In this document: positions 22,649 through 33,749 of the stretch, one piece after another
Layout: the number at the start of each line of letters is the position of its first letter
Numbering within the stretch: position 1 is the first letter of the stretch
Origin: Aurifilum marmelostoma
Lineage: Eukaryota > Ascomycota > Sordariomycetes > Diaporthales > Cryphonectriaceae
Length of the DNA stretch: 64,000 nucleotides
Assembly: GCA_027559495.1 (NCBI GenBank)
Contig: JAMXSV010000007.1
Span: forward strand, 1,349,882-1,413,881
Direction of reading: 5' to 3'
The notes under the pieces: generated by a model
What the model was told of the DNA's origin: nothing
What the model saw: the letters and a program-made list of their open reading frames with translations, nothing else
Databases searched by the model: none
Translations under genes and position numbers: made by a program

Positions 22649-25600
22649 ATGGCTTCGACAGCGCACAGCGGCCACACCAACGGGCTCAATGGGTCCTCGA
22701 GTGGCATATACACGAGCAAACGCTTCTCCGATGTCCCTCCTGTCCTCGACATTCCTGTACAGGATCAAGATGATGAGGCTGTCGAGATCGACTTGACGAA
22801 CTTGATGGACGACCCGTCCGATCTCTGCGACCTCTTCGAAGCTGAGCGTGCAGCTCGCACCTATTGGATGGCAGTTGCGCTGGCTTATGCAAAGCAGAAG
22901 AAGGTCGACTACGCGATCGAGACGCTGATCCGCGGGACTGCCCTGCAGACTATCAACCAGAGGGAGAAGCTTAGCATGATCAGCTGTCTGTGCTGGATGT
23001 ACCTGTGGAAGAGCCGCGAGGCGCCTCGGGTCCCGCCAGAGGGCGAGGACGCTGCCGAGGTCAAGACCAAAGAGTACTACCTACAGCAGGCCATGACAAC
23101 GCTCAACGAGGCCTCACGGATCAGCCCCGCCTTCCCACCTGTGTTCCTCGCGCGCGGGGCCCTCTTGCTCCTCAAGGCCTCACTGCGAGGGTCCTCGAAA
23201 TCGGATTCCACCGCAGACAACAAGGACAGCAGGAATGAGCTGTTGCGAGCCGCCCTGAAGTCTTTCGAGGATGCTGTCAGGGTCTCATCGGGAAAGAACA
23301 TGCTGGCTGTCATGGGCAGGGCTAGGGCTTTGTTCACCATGGCGAAATACCCGGAAGCACTACAGGCCTATCAACTTGTGCTGCAGCGCATGCCGGAGAT
23401 GGTCGACCCTGACCCCAGGATCGGGATCGGGTGCTGCTTCTGGCAGCTGGGGTTCAAGGACGACGCCAAGACTGCCTGGGAGAGGTGCTTGGAGATCAAC
23501 CCTGACTCCAAGATTGCCAACATTCTTCTGGGCCTTTATTACATCGACAGCAGTGGGCACGTCCCGGCCAACAGTCCTGACTTCATCCGCCTCTACAAAA
23601 AGGCCATCACCGAGTACACGCAGAAGTCCTTCAAGCTGGACAAGGACATGCCGCTGACCTGTGCCACCTTTGCTGGCCACTTCCTCTCTACGAAGAAATA
23701 CGACAATGTCGATCGTCTGGCGCACAAGGCAATCCAGTACACCGATGTGAACGCCATCGCTAGTGATGGCTGGTATCTTCTCGCACGCAAGGAGCACTCA
23801 CTCGGCAATATAGCACGCGCGGGCGAGCTTTACAAGCGCGCCGATGATGCCCGAGGCGGTGAACAGCACGGCTATCTGCCGGCCAAATTCGGCCAGGCTC
23901 AGCTGTTGGTCCTCAAGAATGACCTTCCAGGCGCGCGGTATCATCTGTAAGCTGCGAGCCTCCACTTTCCCTTCCTCTCACCCACCCTCGAGATAATCTA
24001 ACGCATAACAGAGAGAAGATGCGTGATAGCAAACAGGCTCGGAACCACGAGACAATGACACTTCTCGGAACACTCTACGCGGAGGAGGTCTTCAATAACG
24101 AGACCCTCGCAGTCAAAGAGAACAAGACCAGCGAGGCCAGGAACGCCATATCGCTACTGGAATCTGTCCGCGCTGCGTGGAAAGACCCAAAGAGGAACAT
24201 TGCCGCAGATGCCTCGGTGTTGCTGAACCTCGCCCGGCTGTACGAGAAGGAATTCCCAGAGAAGGCGCTCCAGTGCCTGCAGCAGGTAGAGCAGATGGAG
24301 CTCGACCAGGTCCTTCCTGATGCCATCCCTGCAGAGATAACAGATGAGACTGAGCGGAAAATCGCCTTGCGCAAACTGCTGTCTCCTCAGCTTCTGAACA
24401 ACATTGGCTGCTTCCATTCTCACGCCGAGAGACACGAGGTCGCAAGCGAGATGTTTGAATCCGCCTTGGGCTCTTGCATGAGGATGAACGATAGCGGGGA
24501 GGAAGAGGACTTGGACATCGACGCTCTCATCACGACCATCAGTTTCAACCTCGGCCGCAGCTACGAGTCAAGAGGCCTTACCGAAAAAGCGGTCGACGTC
24601 TACGAGGGCCTCCTCAAGCGTCACGAGGACTACACGGATGCCCGAACCCGTCTGGCATACATCAAGCTGCGCAGGAACCCCAACAAGGAAGGCCCTGACG
24701 CCATCTCAACGCTGTACAAAGAGCAGGGCAGCGATATCGAGGTGAGGTCCCTCTTTGGATGGTATCTATCCAAGATCACGAACAAGAAGAGGCCAATGAA
24801 CCTCGTCGAAGACGATGAATATCGAGTCCACAGGAAGACGCTCCAGACGATCGAGAAACACGACCGTTATGCACTGGTTGCCATGGGCAATATGCACCTC
24901 ATGCTTGCGAGAGAGATGCGCCGAGAGACAGAAGCAGACAAACAGCGCCGGAGCAAAGAGTACAACAAGGCCGTGGAATTCTTCGACAAGGCACTGCAGC
25001 TGGATCCGCACAACGCATACGCCGCGCAGGGCGTAGCTATCGCACTCGCAGAAGACAAGAAGGACTACCGGACCGCCTTGGCCATATTGCTCCAGGTGCG
25101 CGATACGATCAAGGATGCGAACGTCTACGTAAACCTTGGCCACACCTATGCAGAGCTTAAGCAGTTCACCAAGGCCATCGAGAGCTACGAGACTGCCCTG
25201 TCCAAGGAGGGCAAGTCCCACGACGCCATGATTCTGTCCTGTCTGGGTCGCACATGGCTCAACCAGGGCAAGGCCAGTGCCCCCTCGGAGCATAACCAGC
25301 AGGCCACTGCAGACCTGAACTCCTACTACAAGGCTTTAGAGTTTGCCAAGAAGGTGAGATAACCTGAATATCAACTTAGGGAACAGGGCAAAGGCAAATG
25401 ATGTGTGGATCCGCTGATAATCTTCTCTAGGCACTGGAAACGAACCCGGAGCAAGTGCACTTCAAGTTCAACGTAGCCTTCGTGCAGATTCAGCTGGCCG
25501 ACACGGTCAACAAGATGAAGGATGCCGATCGCACGCTGGAACAGCTCCAGGAAGCATCCGAGGGCTTGGACGCCGCGGTCAAGGCGCTGGACGAGGTGGC

Positions 25601-26513
25601 CAACAGCCCTCGCCCCCCGTACCCGAAGCACGACATCGAGCAGCGGGCGATCATGGCCCGTGGCACCATGCGCAACCAGGTGAACCGAGCCATGGACGCG
25701 CAGCGGCTTTACGAGGAGCAGAACAAGGAGAAGATACAGGCAGCCAAGGCGGCACGGGAGGCCGAGATACGTCGTCGCGAGGAGATGAAGCGCAAGGTCG
25801 AGGAGGAGGAGCGCCTGAAGCAGGAAGAGATCCGCAGGAAGCGCGAAGAGATCATCGCGCGCGACAAGGAACAAGCGGAACGGCGCGCGCAGGAGGAGCG
25901 CGAGCGCCTCGAGGCGGAGATGACGACGGATACAGAGACGGGCGAGCGGGTCAAGCGCAAGCGCAAGCCTGCGCCGCGGGCCAGGGGCGAGGGCGGCGGT
26001 GATGGTGGCCGCAAGGGCCGGGCGCGCCGCAAGAAGAAGGATGTCGAGACTGATGGTGACGAGTCGGAGGAGGAGGTGGAGCGCGAGGAGCGCCAGCCCA
26101 AGAAGAAGCGCCGTCTCACCAAGAAGGAGAACAGCAAATACAAGAGCGCAGAGTTTGTCAACGACAGCTCTGACGAGGGCTCTGCGGCCGGCGATCGGCA
26201 GGCGTCCAGAGAGGACACCCCGGCCTCCCGACTGTCATCACTCCCACCGATAGCAGACTCGGATGAGGAAGACGCGGCCCGCATGGAGGTGGACCGACCT
26301 CCCTCGCCTGCTGCCTCTCCTGCCCGGGATAATGACGACGAGGAGGAGGCGACGCAGAGAAGGCCGAGGGCAAGGAGGGGCCGCGTGCTGGAGAGTGATG
26401 ATGAAGAGGAGGAGGAGGGCGAGGGCGGAAATGACAGGGCCCGGGCCAAGTCGCCGGAGGATGGCGCCGGTGCAGACGTTAGCATGAGGGATGCATCGGA
26501 TGACGACGAATAG
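22649..26513 (+). CDS. CTR9: Paf1 complex subunit Ctr9 (tetratricopeptide repeat protein)
   Basis: Three exons: 22649-23946, 24012-25353 and 25431-26513. Donors are GTAAGC and GTGAGA; acceptors are ATAACAG and TTCTCTAG. Phases agree and give 1240 residues, normal for fungal Ctr9. The start is the first in-frame ATG (CATCATGGC). The N-terminus carries a conserved acidic segment (EAVEIDLTNLMDD) before a long array of tetratricopeptide helices (about residues 70-960), with typical segments such as YPEALQAYQLVLQRMPEMVD and LDPHNAYAAQGVAIALAEDK. A charged coiled coil follows at about 975-1050 (Glu/Arg/Lys-rich), then an acidic/basic disordered tail. Ctr9 scaffolds the Paf1 complex on RNA polymerase II in the nucleus, supporting elongation, H2B ubiquitylation and H3K4/K36 methylation (family knowledge). 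The frame is intact. Confidence 0.97.
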
Positions 26514-26843
26514 TCAGGCGGTGGTGTTCTCCGCCGCATGGATCTTGATAGGATCTCAAGATTGCGCGCACTAAAAAAGGGCATGACAACCGAAAAAGGC
26601 GTTTGCATCGGTGGGGCGGTCCTCTGTTGCCTCCATCTCTTCAGGCATAGAATAGAAACGAGATTGAGCATACTGGGGCTTTTTATTGATATTCGTTCCA
26701 GGCATCGCCGATGATGTGTTCAATTGTGCTGCTCCCCATCTCTCTCTATCTCTCCACGGATTCCCTGTCAGATAATCCGAATCAAGCCTCGCACAGTCTA
26801 CATTGGAACTGAATATGGCAACCAGAAGGGGGCAAGCAGTACT

Positions 26844-26886
26844 ACCACCATCACCACCACCACCACCACCACCACCACCACCACCA
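26844..26886. repeat. ACC trinucleotide microsatellite
   Basis: ACC/CAC units with one interruption (ATC near 26850) in non-coding sequence downstream of CTR9. Confidence 0.9.
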
Positions 26887-28353
26887 GGTATTGCTGTATC
26901 CCCGAGGATATACGATATTGGACATATGTGTAAGTTAGAGATGGTCTGGTTCCGAGGGGAGGGGGAGGGGGGGGGGGGGAGGGGACAAATCAAGCAAAAT
27001 GTGTGCCGCCATGGTACCTGCTACAAAAAGATGAAATCACCGAGGGGCAGGATAGACTATTGGAGATCTCTGGATGCGTATGTGCACGGGACCGAGATCC
27101 ACAGGGGACGAGGACGAGGGGGGGGGGGGGGGGGGGAGAGAAGAAGGAGGGTTCGGGTGACGCCTTGTGGCCCACACTGCACATGGTTTGACAGGTTCTG
27201 GGACGCAGGAGATGATGTGATGTTGCTGTCTGTGTACACTCCAAAAAGGGTAGTACCTCAGGAACGGGGGAGTACCGTGATGTAGTGTGTATGCAGTACA
27301 GTACATCACGTATTATGGCACCAAGGGGGGCAATGTACACCCCACTATGGCACGCTTTACCAAACTCATGCGTCCACGATAGATTCTGTCTTTTTTCTTT
27401 CCTTCTTTCTTCCTTTCTTCTCTATTCTTTGCCTCTTTCTAATAAAATAGACTTTGACTTGATTGCAATATCTTCTCACCTTGCATTCCAGAATGTCTTA
27501 CTTATAATTGAACCCAACAAAACAGGCCTGTAATACTCATCTCCGAAGAGAACAATAGCCGTTTTATTGAAGAGACCTCGCAAAGCTATGACGGGGGGCG
27601 GCGGCAGGGCAAGGAGATCGGCAGGGCCCAGCCCATTCAGAAACCTGCTTCGGGCCTCCTCCCCCGCGGGTCGCATGGCAAGCAGCCGTCCGCTTGTTTG
27701 CCGATCTGGGCGTTAGCTCACTTTTCCTGATTCTCTTGCTCTCTTGCACAGATTGAGAATAGAGTGTGTGTGTGTGTGAGAGAGAGACAAGGCCCCTGGA
27801 AGAGGAGAAAGGAAAAGCTTGGACGGGTGGTGGTGGTGGTGGGTGGCGGCGTGGGCCACCCGAAAGGTCGACCCTGCATGATGCTAAAATTGGGAACCAC
27901 CATTGCGCGGCAGCCGGGCTCCCCCTCCCCCTCCCCATGTAAAAGAACGGGGGGGAAAAAAAAAGAGAGAGAAGAAAAAAAAAAAAAAGACCGAGTTCAC
28001 CAATGGAATGCTTGCGGCCCAGCTGGATACTGGAGATCTGGGACAAGCTTTCCTGGAAGCCCAAGGTATGACGGGAATGGAGAAGAGGGTGTGGGACAAG
28101 CAGATCAGAGGGGCAAGATAAGTGGTAGATGGGTATGCAGCTAGAGAAGAATCAGGAACGACGTTTGGAGTTATAGCAGAGAGGATGTCGGAGGGGGACT
28201 GTCTGAGTTGGTGAAAGGTCCGTTCTCCAGGCACGGACGACGGGGCTTGGGAACTGGAAGGTGGCGGCGGTGGTTGTTTTTGGAGCAAGGGTGACAGCAA
28301 TCCAGGCCTATGACACGAAACGAGGAGCGCGCGTACGGGGGCCGCATGGGCAG

Positions 28354-28382
28354 GACATGACATGACATGGCATGACATGACA
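28354..28382. repeat. GACAT pentanucleotide repeat
   Basis: About five to six copies of GACAT/GGCAT in direct succession, non-coding. Confidence 0.85.
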
Positions 28383-28430
28383 AGGGAAGAGGCAACGAAG
28401 ACGACAAGGTCAACGAGAGGGAGGAGCAGG

Positions 28431-28454
28431 ATGATGATGATGATGATGATGATG
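28431..28454. repeat. ATG microsatellite, 8 units
   Basis: Uninterrupted ATG units, non-coding. Confidence 0.9.
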
Positions 28455-29490
28455 CGGAGGAGGTTGAAGGAGCAACTAGGAGTCGGGAACATGTTCGGCC
28501 CAGACCATCCGGTCCTAGGCTGACTGGTCTGGACCCGGATGACAGGAGAGTACTCTGGGATTTTTTTTTTGCGAAGGATACGAGGGGAAAAAAAAAAAAA
28601 AAAGAAAAGGAACTGAAAAAAAGAAAAAAGTGAGTACTGCGAGATGGAGCCTCGAAGTGGCTGGCTGGTTTAAGTTTTGCCTTTTTGACGAAACTCGGGC
28701 AAGGCTGGCAAGCTGGATGCAGGGCTGCGTCATTGTGGAGTTGATAGCTACATCAGCCCTCGGTCGAGACCTTGAGAGTGGCCCCCTCCCCGCTTGGCCT
28801 GTACCCTTTTTTTTCTTTTTCTTCTCTATTTTACCATATACAATCTTGGTAGATGCTATGTGGAAAACGAGATCAGCATCAGTTATTTCCCAATCCCGAC
28901 AGCTTGGTGCCCTCATGCTCGTGGGTCCGGCAGAAGATGGGGAAAAGAAATTAGAAAAAGAAAAAAAAAAAAATCAAAATCAAGGGAACTAAGAGCAGTT
29001 GGGGTGGGAATGACGATGAGTCTGGCAGTGGGCTTGTACAGAGGGTAACAGCAGTAAATATAGAGCCTGACACGCACTGTGGCACAGCACCCAGGCCCTG
29101 AGGGTAAAAACAGAGCAAGAGGGAGGGGCATGGTGATGATGCAGTGCCACTGGGGTACCATGTACGCCATGAACACAAGCAGATGCAGCCACCATGTATG
29201 TACTAATGAGCAGGCTGCATAATTCCAACGGTCGCTGTCAACTTGTCCACTGTAACATGAGAGTGGGTGGTTTCTCTCTCTCTCTCTGTGTATGTGTGTG
29301 TATCTCGAAACCCACAGGGGCCCTAGAAAGGAGGTCATACTGGGGTGGAGAGAATACCAATCTTCCTCAGGAACCAACTGCCATCCCGTAGAATAAATAC
29401 ATGCAAGAGACACTGCAGTAATTTCAATGTCCAATTTATAATGTTCCTGCTGGAACGAGGCCAAGAAAAAGCCAAAGAAGCACAGCAGAG

Positions 29491-29492
<2 letters not shown>

Positions 29493-29522
<30 letters not shown>
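29493..29522. repeat. GT dinucleotide microsatellite
   Basis: About 15 uninterrupted GT units in non-coding sequence. Confidence 0.95.
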
Positions 29523-29524
<2 letters not shown>

Positions 29525-30066
29525 AATAAATAGACCCGCATCCACCCGCCTAAAACAGTACAGTACACATCACATGCACTAGCCCCAGCCATGAATTTAA
29601 CTAACCCAAGAGTCAAAGCCGCACAGCCCTCGAAAGATCCTGACAGATGACCTGCCTACAAAGCCCGGCCCAGCATCCTGTGTGGAGATGAAAAAAAAGA
29701 CATCAAATCTTGGTGTCTAGGGTCCCTCTGGAGAATGCAAGTCTGTCTGTCTCTGTCTCTTTCTCTCTCTTTGTCCTGCTGAGGCCAAAAGGGCTGTCCC
29801 ACCACAAACCCTGGCCATGCCCAAATACTTCTATGTACAATATATGCATGCTACCCAGGTACCAAAGTAGTAGGCCAAGTAGGTACCTTTCATGTTCAGT
29901 ATGGTAGCATTGGGAGAGGAATAGTGCCCTCAAGGTAGCATTGCAATCTCACATCAAAGGGAAGAAAATTTGGTAGCCTCTCTCTCTGGCCTCCAATGAT
30001 GATGAAATCATCCTGCACCTTGAGAGGGATGATGCAGCCTATAGCCAGAGCACATGGTCATGATTG

Positions 30067-30068
<2 letters not shown>

Positions 30069-30110
<42 letters not shown>
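30069..30110. repeat. GT dinucleotide microsatellite
   Basis: About 21 uninterrupted GT units, followed by a GCGTGCATGC alternating purine-pyrimidine stretch. The whole is a candidate Z-DNA-forming tract about 0.8 kb upstream of the RhoGAP start. Confidence 0.95.
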
Positions 30111-30115
<5 letters not shown>

Positions 30116-30588
30116 CATGCGCGTGTGCTTCTACATACATAGTACATAATTTGGTACTACCACAGTACCTGCCATGTGGCTGTGGCTGCACAGTGTTCTT
30201 GGCCTGGGAGGTCCAGGGAGGGGGGGGGTGTGGCCTTGGTGAAGTGAACCTTGTCCGTGGTGGTTAGTGGTGCTGAGGTGTGCTGTATTCCGGTGCCGTA
30301 CTGCTGACTTCAGCAGGCACAGAAACCCATGTAGAGGCCCAACCCCCCTCCCTACAGGGGGGTGATGGGTGGTGGTCGCCCTTCAGTAACCAACCTGCCA
30401 ACCTACCCTCTTCCTAACCCCCTCCCCCAGTCAGCACAAGCACAAGCGCTGCGCTAACACCAGGGCAGCACCTAATATTGAACAACTGCGCCTGCGCCTG
30501 TGTATGCCTTGTGCTGCTGTGTCTTGTCCCTGTCCCGCTGTCTGGTCTGGTCTCTCTCTCAAGTCCAACCACAACCCGCTCTTGACCT

Positions 30589-30591
<3 letters not shown>

Positions 30592-30633
<42 letters not shown>
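30592..30633 (+). repeat. CTG repeat, 14 units, in the presumed RhoGAP leader
   Basis: Fourteen pure CTG units about 250 bases upstream of the RhoGAP start codon, within pyrimidine-rich sequence likely to be transcribed as 5' leader. On the sense strand this would be a CUG repeat able to fold into a hairpin. Confidence 0.95.
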
Positions 30634-30634
<1 letters not shown>

Positions 30635-30880
30635 GCTTTGCTTACTTACCTCTTGAGTCGCAACAACACCACAACGCTTCCTCTCCAGCACCTCGCCCTT
30701 CTTCTCCAGACCACCAACGTCGAGGCAAGCACTGGGGATAACTGCTGACCGAGCTCCTGACATACTGGCTCCCATCACAGTTGCGACGATATTGACCCCA
30801 GCACTGGCTCTCCCCACCTCACTGCACCTGTCGCCGCGTCCTCGTCGTCGCCGCCGCCGTCGCGTGCGGTCGCCTCCACC

Positions 30881-33749
30881 ATGACGGCAGCGAAACCGCC
30901 CAACCCCCCGAATGTCCACCCGCCCACCACCGTAAATCACGAGGCTGCGCGTCACATGGACCCCCCGACGCCGACAACCTCGTCCCAGGCCTCCCCTCCG
31001 AGCAAACGAGACCTCAAGTCGTGGTGGAAGAACTTCAAGCTTACCTCGAGGCACGAGGAGTCACATGGTGAAGACCCTTCTTCTTTTTCTACACTACCTC
31101 CAGCTGCTTCCCTTCGTCTTGGCCCCGTGTCACCGAGCCGCCGTACTTTTGTTGTCGGGAGGTGGGACTCCAATCGCAAGCATCCATCCACCCAAGACGT
31201 CTTGAAATGTTTCGACGGGCCCGATGACGCTGCCGCTGCCGCCACGCCGCCGCTTGCCGAGCCCAGCAGTACCAGAAACAGCGGCAGTGACGACAGCAGC
31301 AGCAGCAGCAACAGCAACAACAACAACAACAACGGATGGTTGACATGGGTCTCGAGGCGACGGTGCGCCCGGCGCGGCCACCTCAGCATCTTTCTTGACG
31401 ACGAGGCACAGCGCCCTCCTCGCGATCCTCTTTACAGCATTCATCCAGCCGCAGCGTCCACCAGGCTAACTTGCGCAGAAACCAAACCCCAGGGCATCTT
31501 CGGCGTCCCCCTGCGCCAGAGCATCGTCTATGCGAACGTCGCCATCTCCCTCGTAGACGACAACGGAAAGAGCTACATCTATGGTTATGTCCCCATCGTG
31601 GTGGCAAAGTGCGGGGTTTTCCTCAAGGAGAAAGGTGGGTGCATTGTCTCTTCTCAAGGCCAGAGGCAACAGTGTTATGTGGTGCTGACGCGGAGGGTGG
31701 ATTGTCTCCTGCAGCGACGACCGTCGAGGGCATCTTCCGCCTCAACGGGTCCGAGAAGCGCATCAAGGAGCTCAAGCACGTCTTCGACTCCCCAGATCGC
31801 TACGGCAAGGGCCTGAGCTGGGATGGCTATACGGTCCACGACGCGGCAAACGTCTTCCGGCGCTATCTGAACGACCTGCCAGAGCCAGTGGTGCCGCTCG
31901 ACCTGTACGAGAAGTTTAGAGAGCCCCTCCGAGGTGCGACCAAGACGGCTGTTGGCGACGCCGACGGCCCCCAGTTCATTGACGACTTCGACGTGGACGC
32001 CGCCATCAAGAAGTACCAGCACCTGATCAAGGAGCTCCCTCCGCTGAACCGACAGCTCCTGCTCTACATCCTGGACCTCCTGGCCGTGTTTGCCGCAAAG
32101 GCAGAGGACAACCGCATGAACTCGCAGAACCTGGCCGCCATCTTCCAGCCCGGCATGCTCTCACACCCCATCCACGCCATGGCCCCCGAGGAGTACCGCC
32201 TGAACCAATGCGTCCTCATCTTCCTCATCGAGAACCAGGACCACTTCCTGATCGGCATGCAGGGCACTGCTGCAGACGAGAAGACGATGCAGGAGGTCCA
32301 GCAGGGCACGCCCAAGATCATCGCCCCCGCGACCCCAGGCTCCTCCAAGAAGACGGGCGTCCACAGGTCCGCGTCGAATGCCAGCGCAGGGGCCGAGAGC
32401 ATCGTGAGGGACGGCAAGATACGCCGGAACAAGAGCACGAGCAGCCGGCACTCTCGCCAGTCCACGAATGCGCCGAGCCCTGGCAGCCCTGCGATGCCCA
32501 CCACACCCTCGAGCGGACTGGGCAGGAGCAACACTGTACCATCCAAGCGGTCTCCTGCGCTCCAGGGCGGAAGATTTGGCCACGCGAGGAACGGCAATGA
32601 GACACTGGCTGCCCCACCCTCACCTCTGACGCCTGTCACCATGCCGACGCCACCGGCGGCAGCTGCTGCGGCCGCTGCTGCCCCCGCTGCCAACGCCAAC
32701 GTTCCTGCGACGCCTACCGTGGAGGAGGTCACAACGCCGGACTCAAAGGAGCACCCTGATCCCCTCTTGTCGGGCAGCGTGGCTGGTGCAGACCGCCTGA
32801 CCCCGGCGCACGCTGCAGAACGGAGCCAGGAACGCCTCTTGGACCCAAAAGCGGCCTCGGAGACGGTGACCACCCCATCCAAGGAGCGCAGCCTGCACCA
32901 TCTATTCCAGCGATCACCTACCGAGACCAGCGAGAAGAAGGCGCCCAACAAGCTGCGGAAGAAGCGCGTGCCGAGCAGCACCAACCCTAGCGCTGCAAGC
33001 TCCACGGCGTCCCTCCCCCACTCTGCCGGCGCGTCGCCCAACACAGAAGCTACCAATCCCCTCGACACGGTCGGGGAGTCGAAAAGCAAAGAGGCGGAGC
33101 AGGCAACACTAGATGCGAAGCCCGACGCGGTCGAGACGCCCTCGGAGCCGACCCCCGGGCGTCGCAGATGCCGTCCAGCGGCACGCTGCCCTCGTCCATC
33201 GGGGAGCCCGGGCTGAAGAGCAAGACATCTCACCCCACGTCGCTGCAGAGCTCCTCGCACGAGGACTCGAAGGCAGACCGGATAGGGGAGCGTGTCTCGT
33301 CTCCCGAGCAGCCAGACAGGGAGAGGAAGAGGCGGTGGCGGCTCTCTCGCAAGAGGGACGATGTGTCCTCGGAGACGTCAGAACCGCCGCCGCTGGTCAC
33401 CTCACCGCGGAGGATCGGGTTCAACAGGACGGCCGAGACGAGCAACAGCTCGGTCGGGACCGACGCCAAGTTTGGTGAATCCTATGAGCCGACACTAGAA
33501 CCTCACTCGAGCCTCGAATCCGGCAGGGACGAGTCCCGGGGCCTCTCAGGGTGGATCAAGAGCAAGATGCGGGAGGCCAAGGAGACTGCCGAGATCCGAC
33601 GGACAAAGTCTCCACCGGGCGATCACGGCTCTCTGAGCTCGATGCTGCCCACGCGCGGCAAGAGCCTGGACATCAAGCGGTCGACCGAGCACGACAAGGA
33701 GGCCGCCCCTCCGGTACCAAAGGCCGAAGAGGCTGGCGCCTCTTCCTAG
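30881..33749 (+). CDS. SAC7-like Rho GTPase-activating protein, frame broken once
   Basis: Probable exons: 30881-31067, 31479-31634 and 31715-33749. The last intron has GTGGGT and CTCCTGCAG. The first intron (31068-31478) has a GTGAAG donor and GCTAAC...GCGCAG acceptor; it is 411 nt and free of in-frame stops, so it could also be read through. The N-terminus has KSWWKNFKL, then GIFGVPLRQSIVYANVAISL and GKSYIYGYVPIVVAKCG, the Sac7/Bag7 signature. The RhoGAP domain follows, with arginine finger EGIFRLNG, RRYLNDLPEPVVPL and the segment around NRMNSQNLAAIFQPGML. The tail is Ser/Pro-rich with an RRKR/KSKMREAKE-like basic end. At 33152-33159 (CCCCCGGG) the coding frame moves by one base. Both sides keep G/C-rich third positions, so one C appears to be missing. 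Joined, it would be about 792 residues. Sac7 inactivates Rho1 in wall and actin control (family knowledge). Confidence 0.88.
31294..31333 (+). repeat. CAG/CAA repeat inside the RhoGAP gene
   Basis: CAG units grade into CAA units. In the open frame the tract reads Ser then Asn, not Gln. It lies in the 411-nt segment that is either an intron or a low-complexity insert. Confidence 0.85.

Larger units (their letters stand above)
26514..30880. other. Gene-poor region between CTR9 and the RhoGAP gene
   Basis: About 4.4 kb with no convincing coding frame. It is crowded with simple sequence: an ACC repeat, poly-G tracts (26966-26979 and 27120-27136), a purine-rich block at about 27953-27988, poly-A/T runs (28561-28634), a pentanucleotide repeat, an ATG repeat, two GT repeats and a CTG repeat. 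GTAC-core words cluster at 27250-27305, 29862-29886 and 30152-30172. The right-hand 400 bases are pyrimidine-rich and probably form the promoter and leader of the RhoGAP gene. Confidence 0.55.

Noticed and set aside
25709..26671. 320-codon Ser/Arg-rich frame antisense to CTR9
   Set aside because: Complement of the Glu/Lys/Arg-rich CTR9 tail; low complexity only.
32064..33260. 398-codon open frame antisense to the RhoGAP gene
   Set aside because: Mirror of a G/C-third-position coding frame, which suppresses stops on the other strand. No domain.
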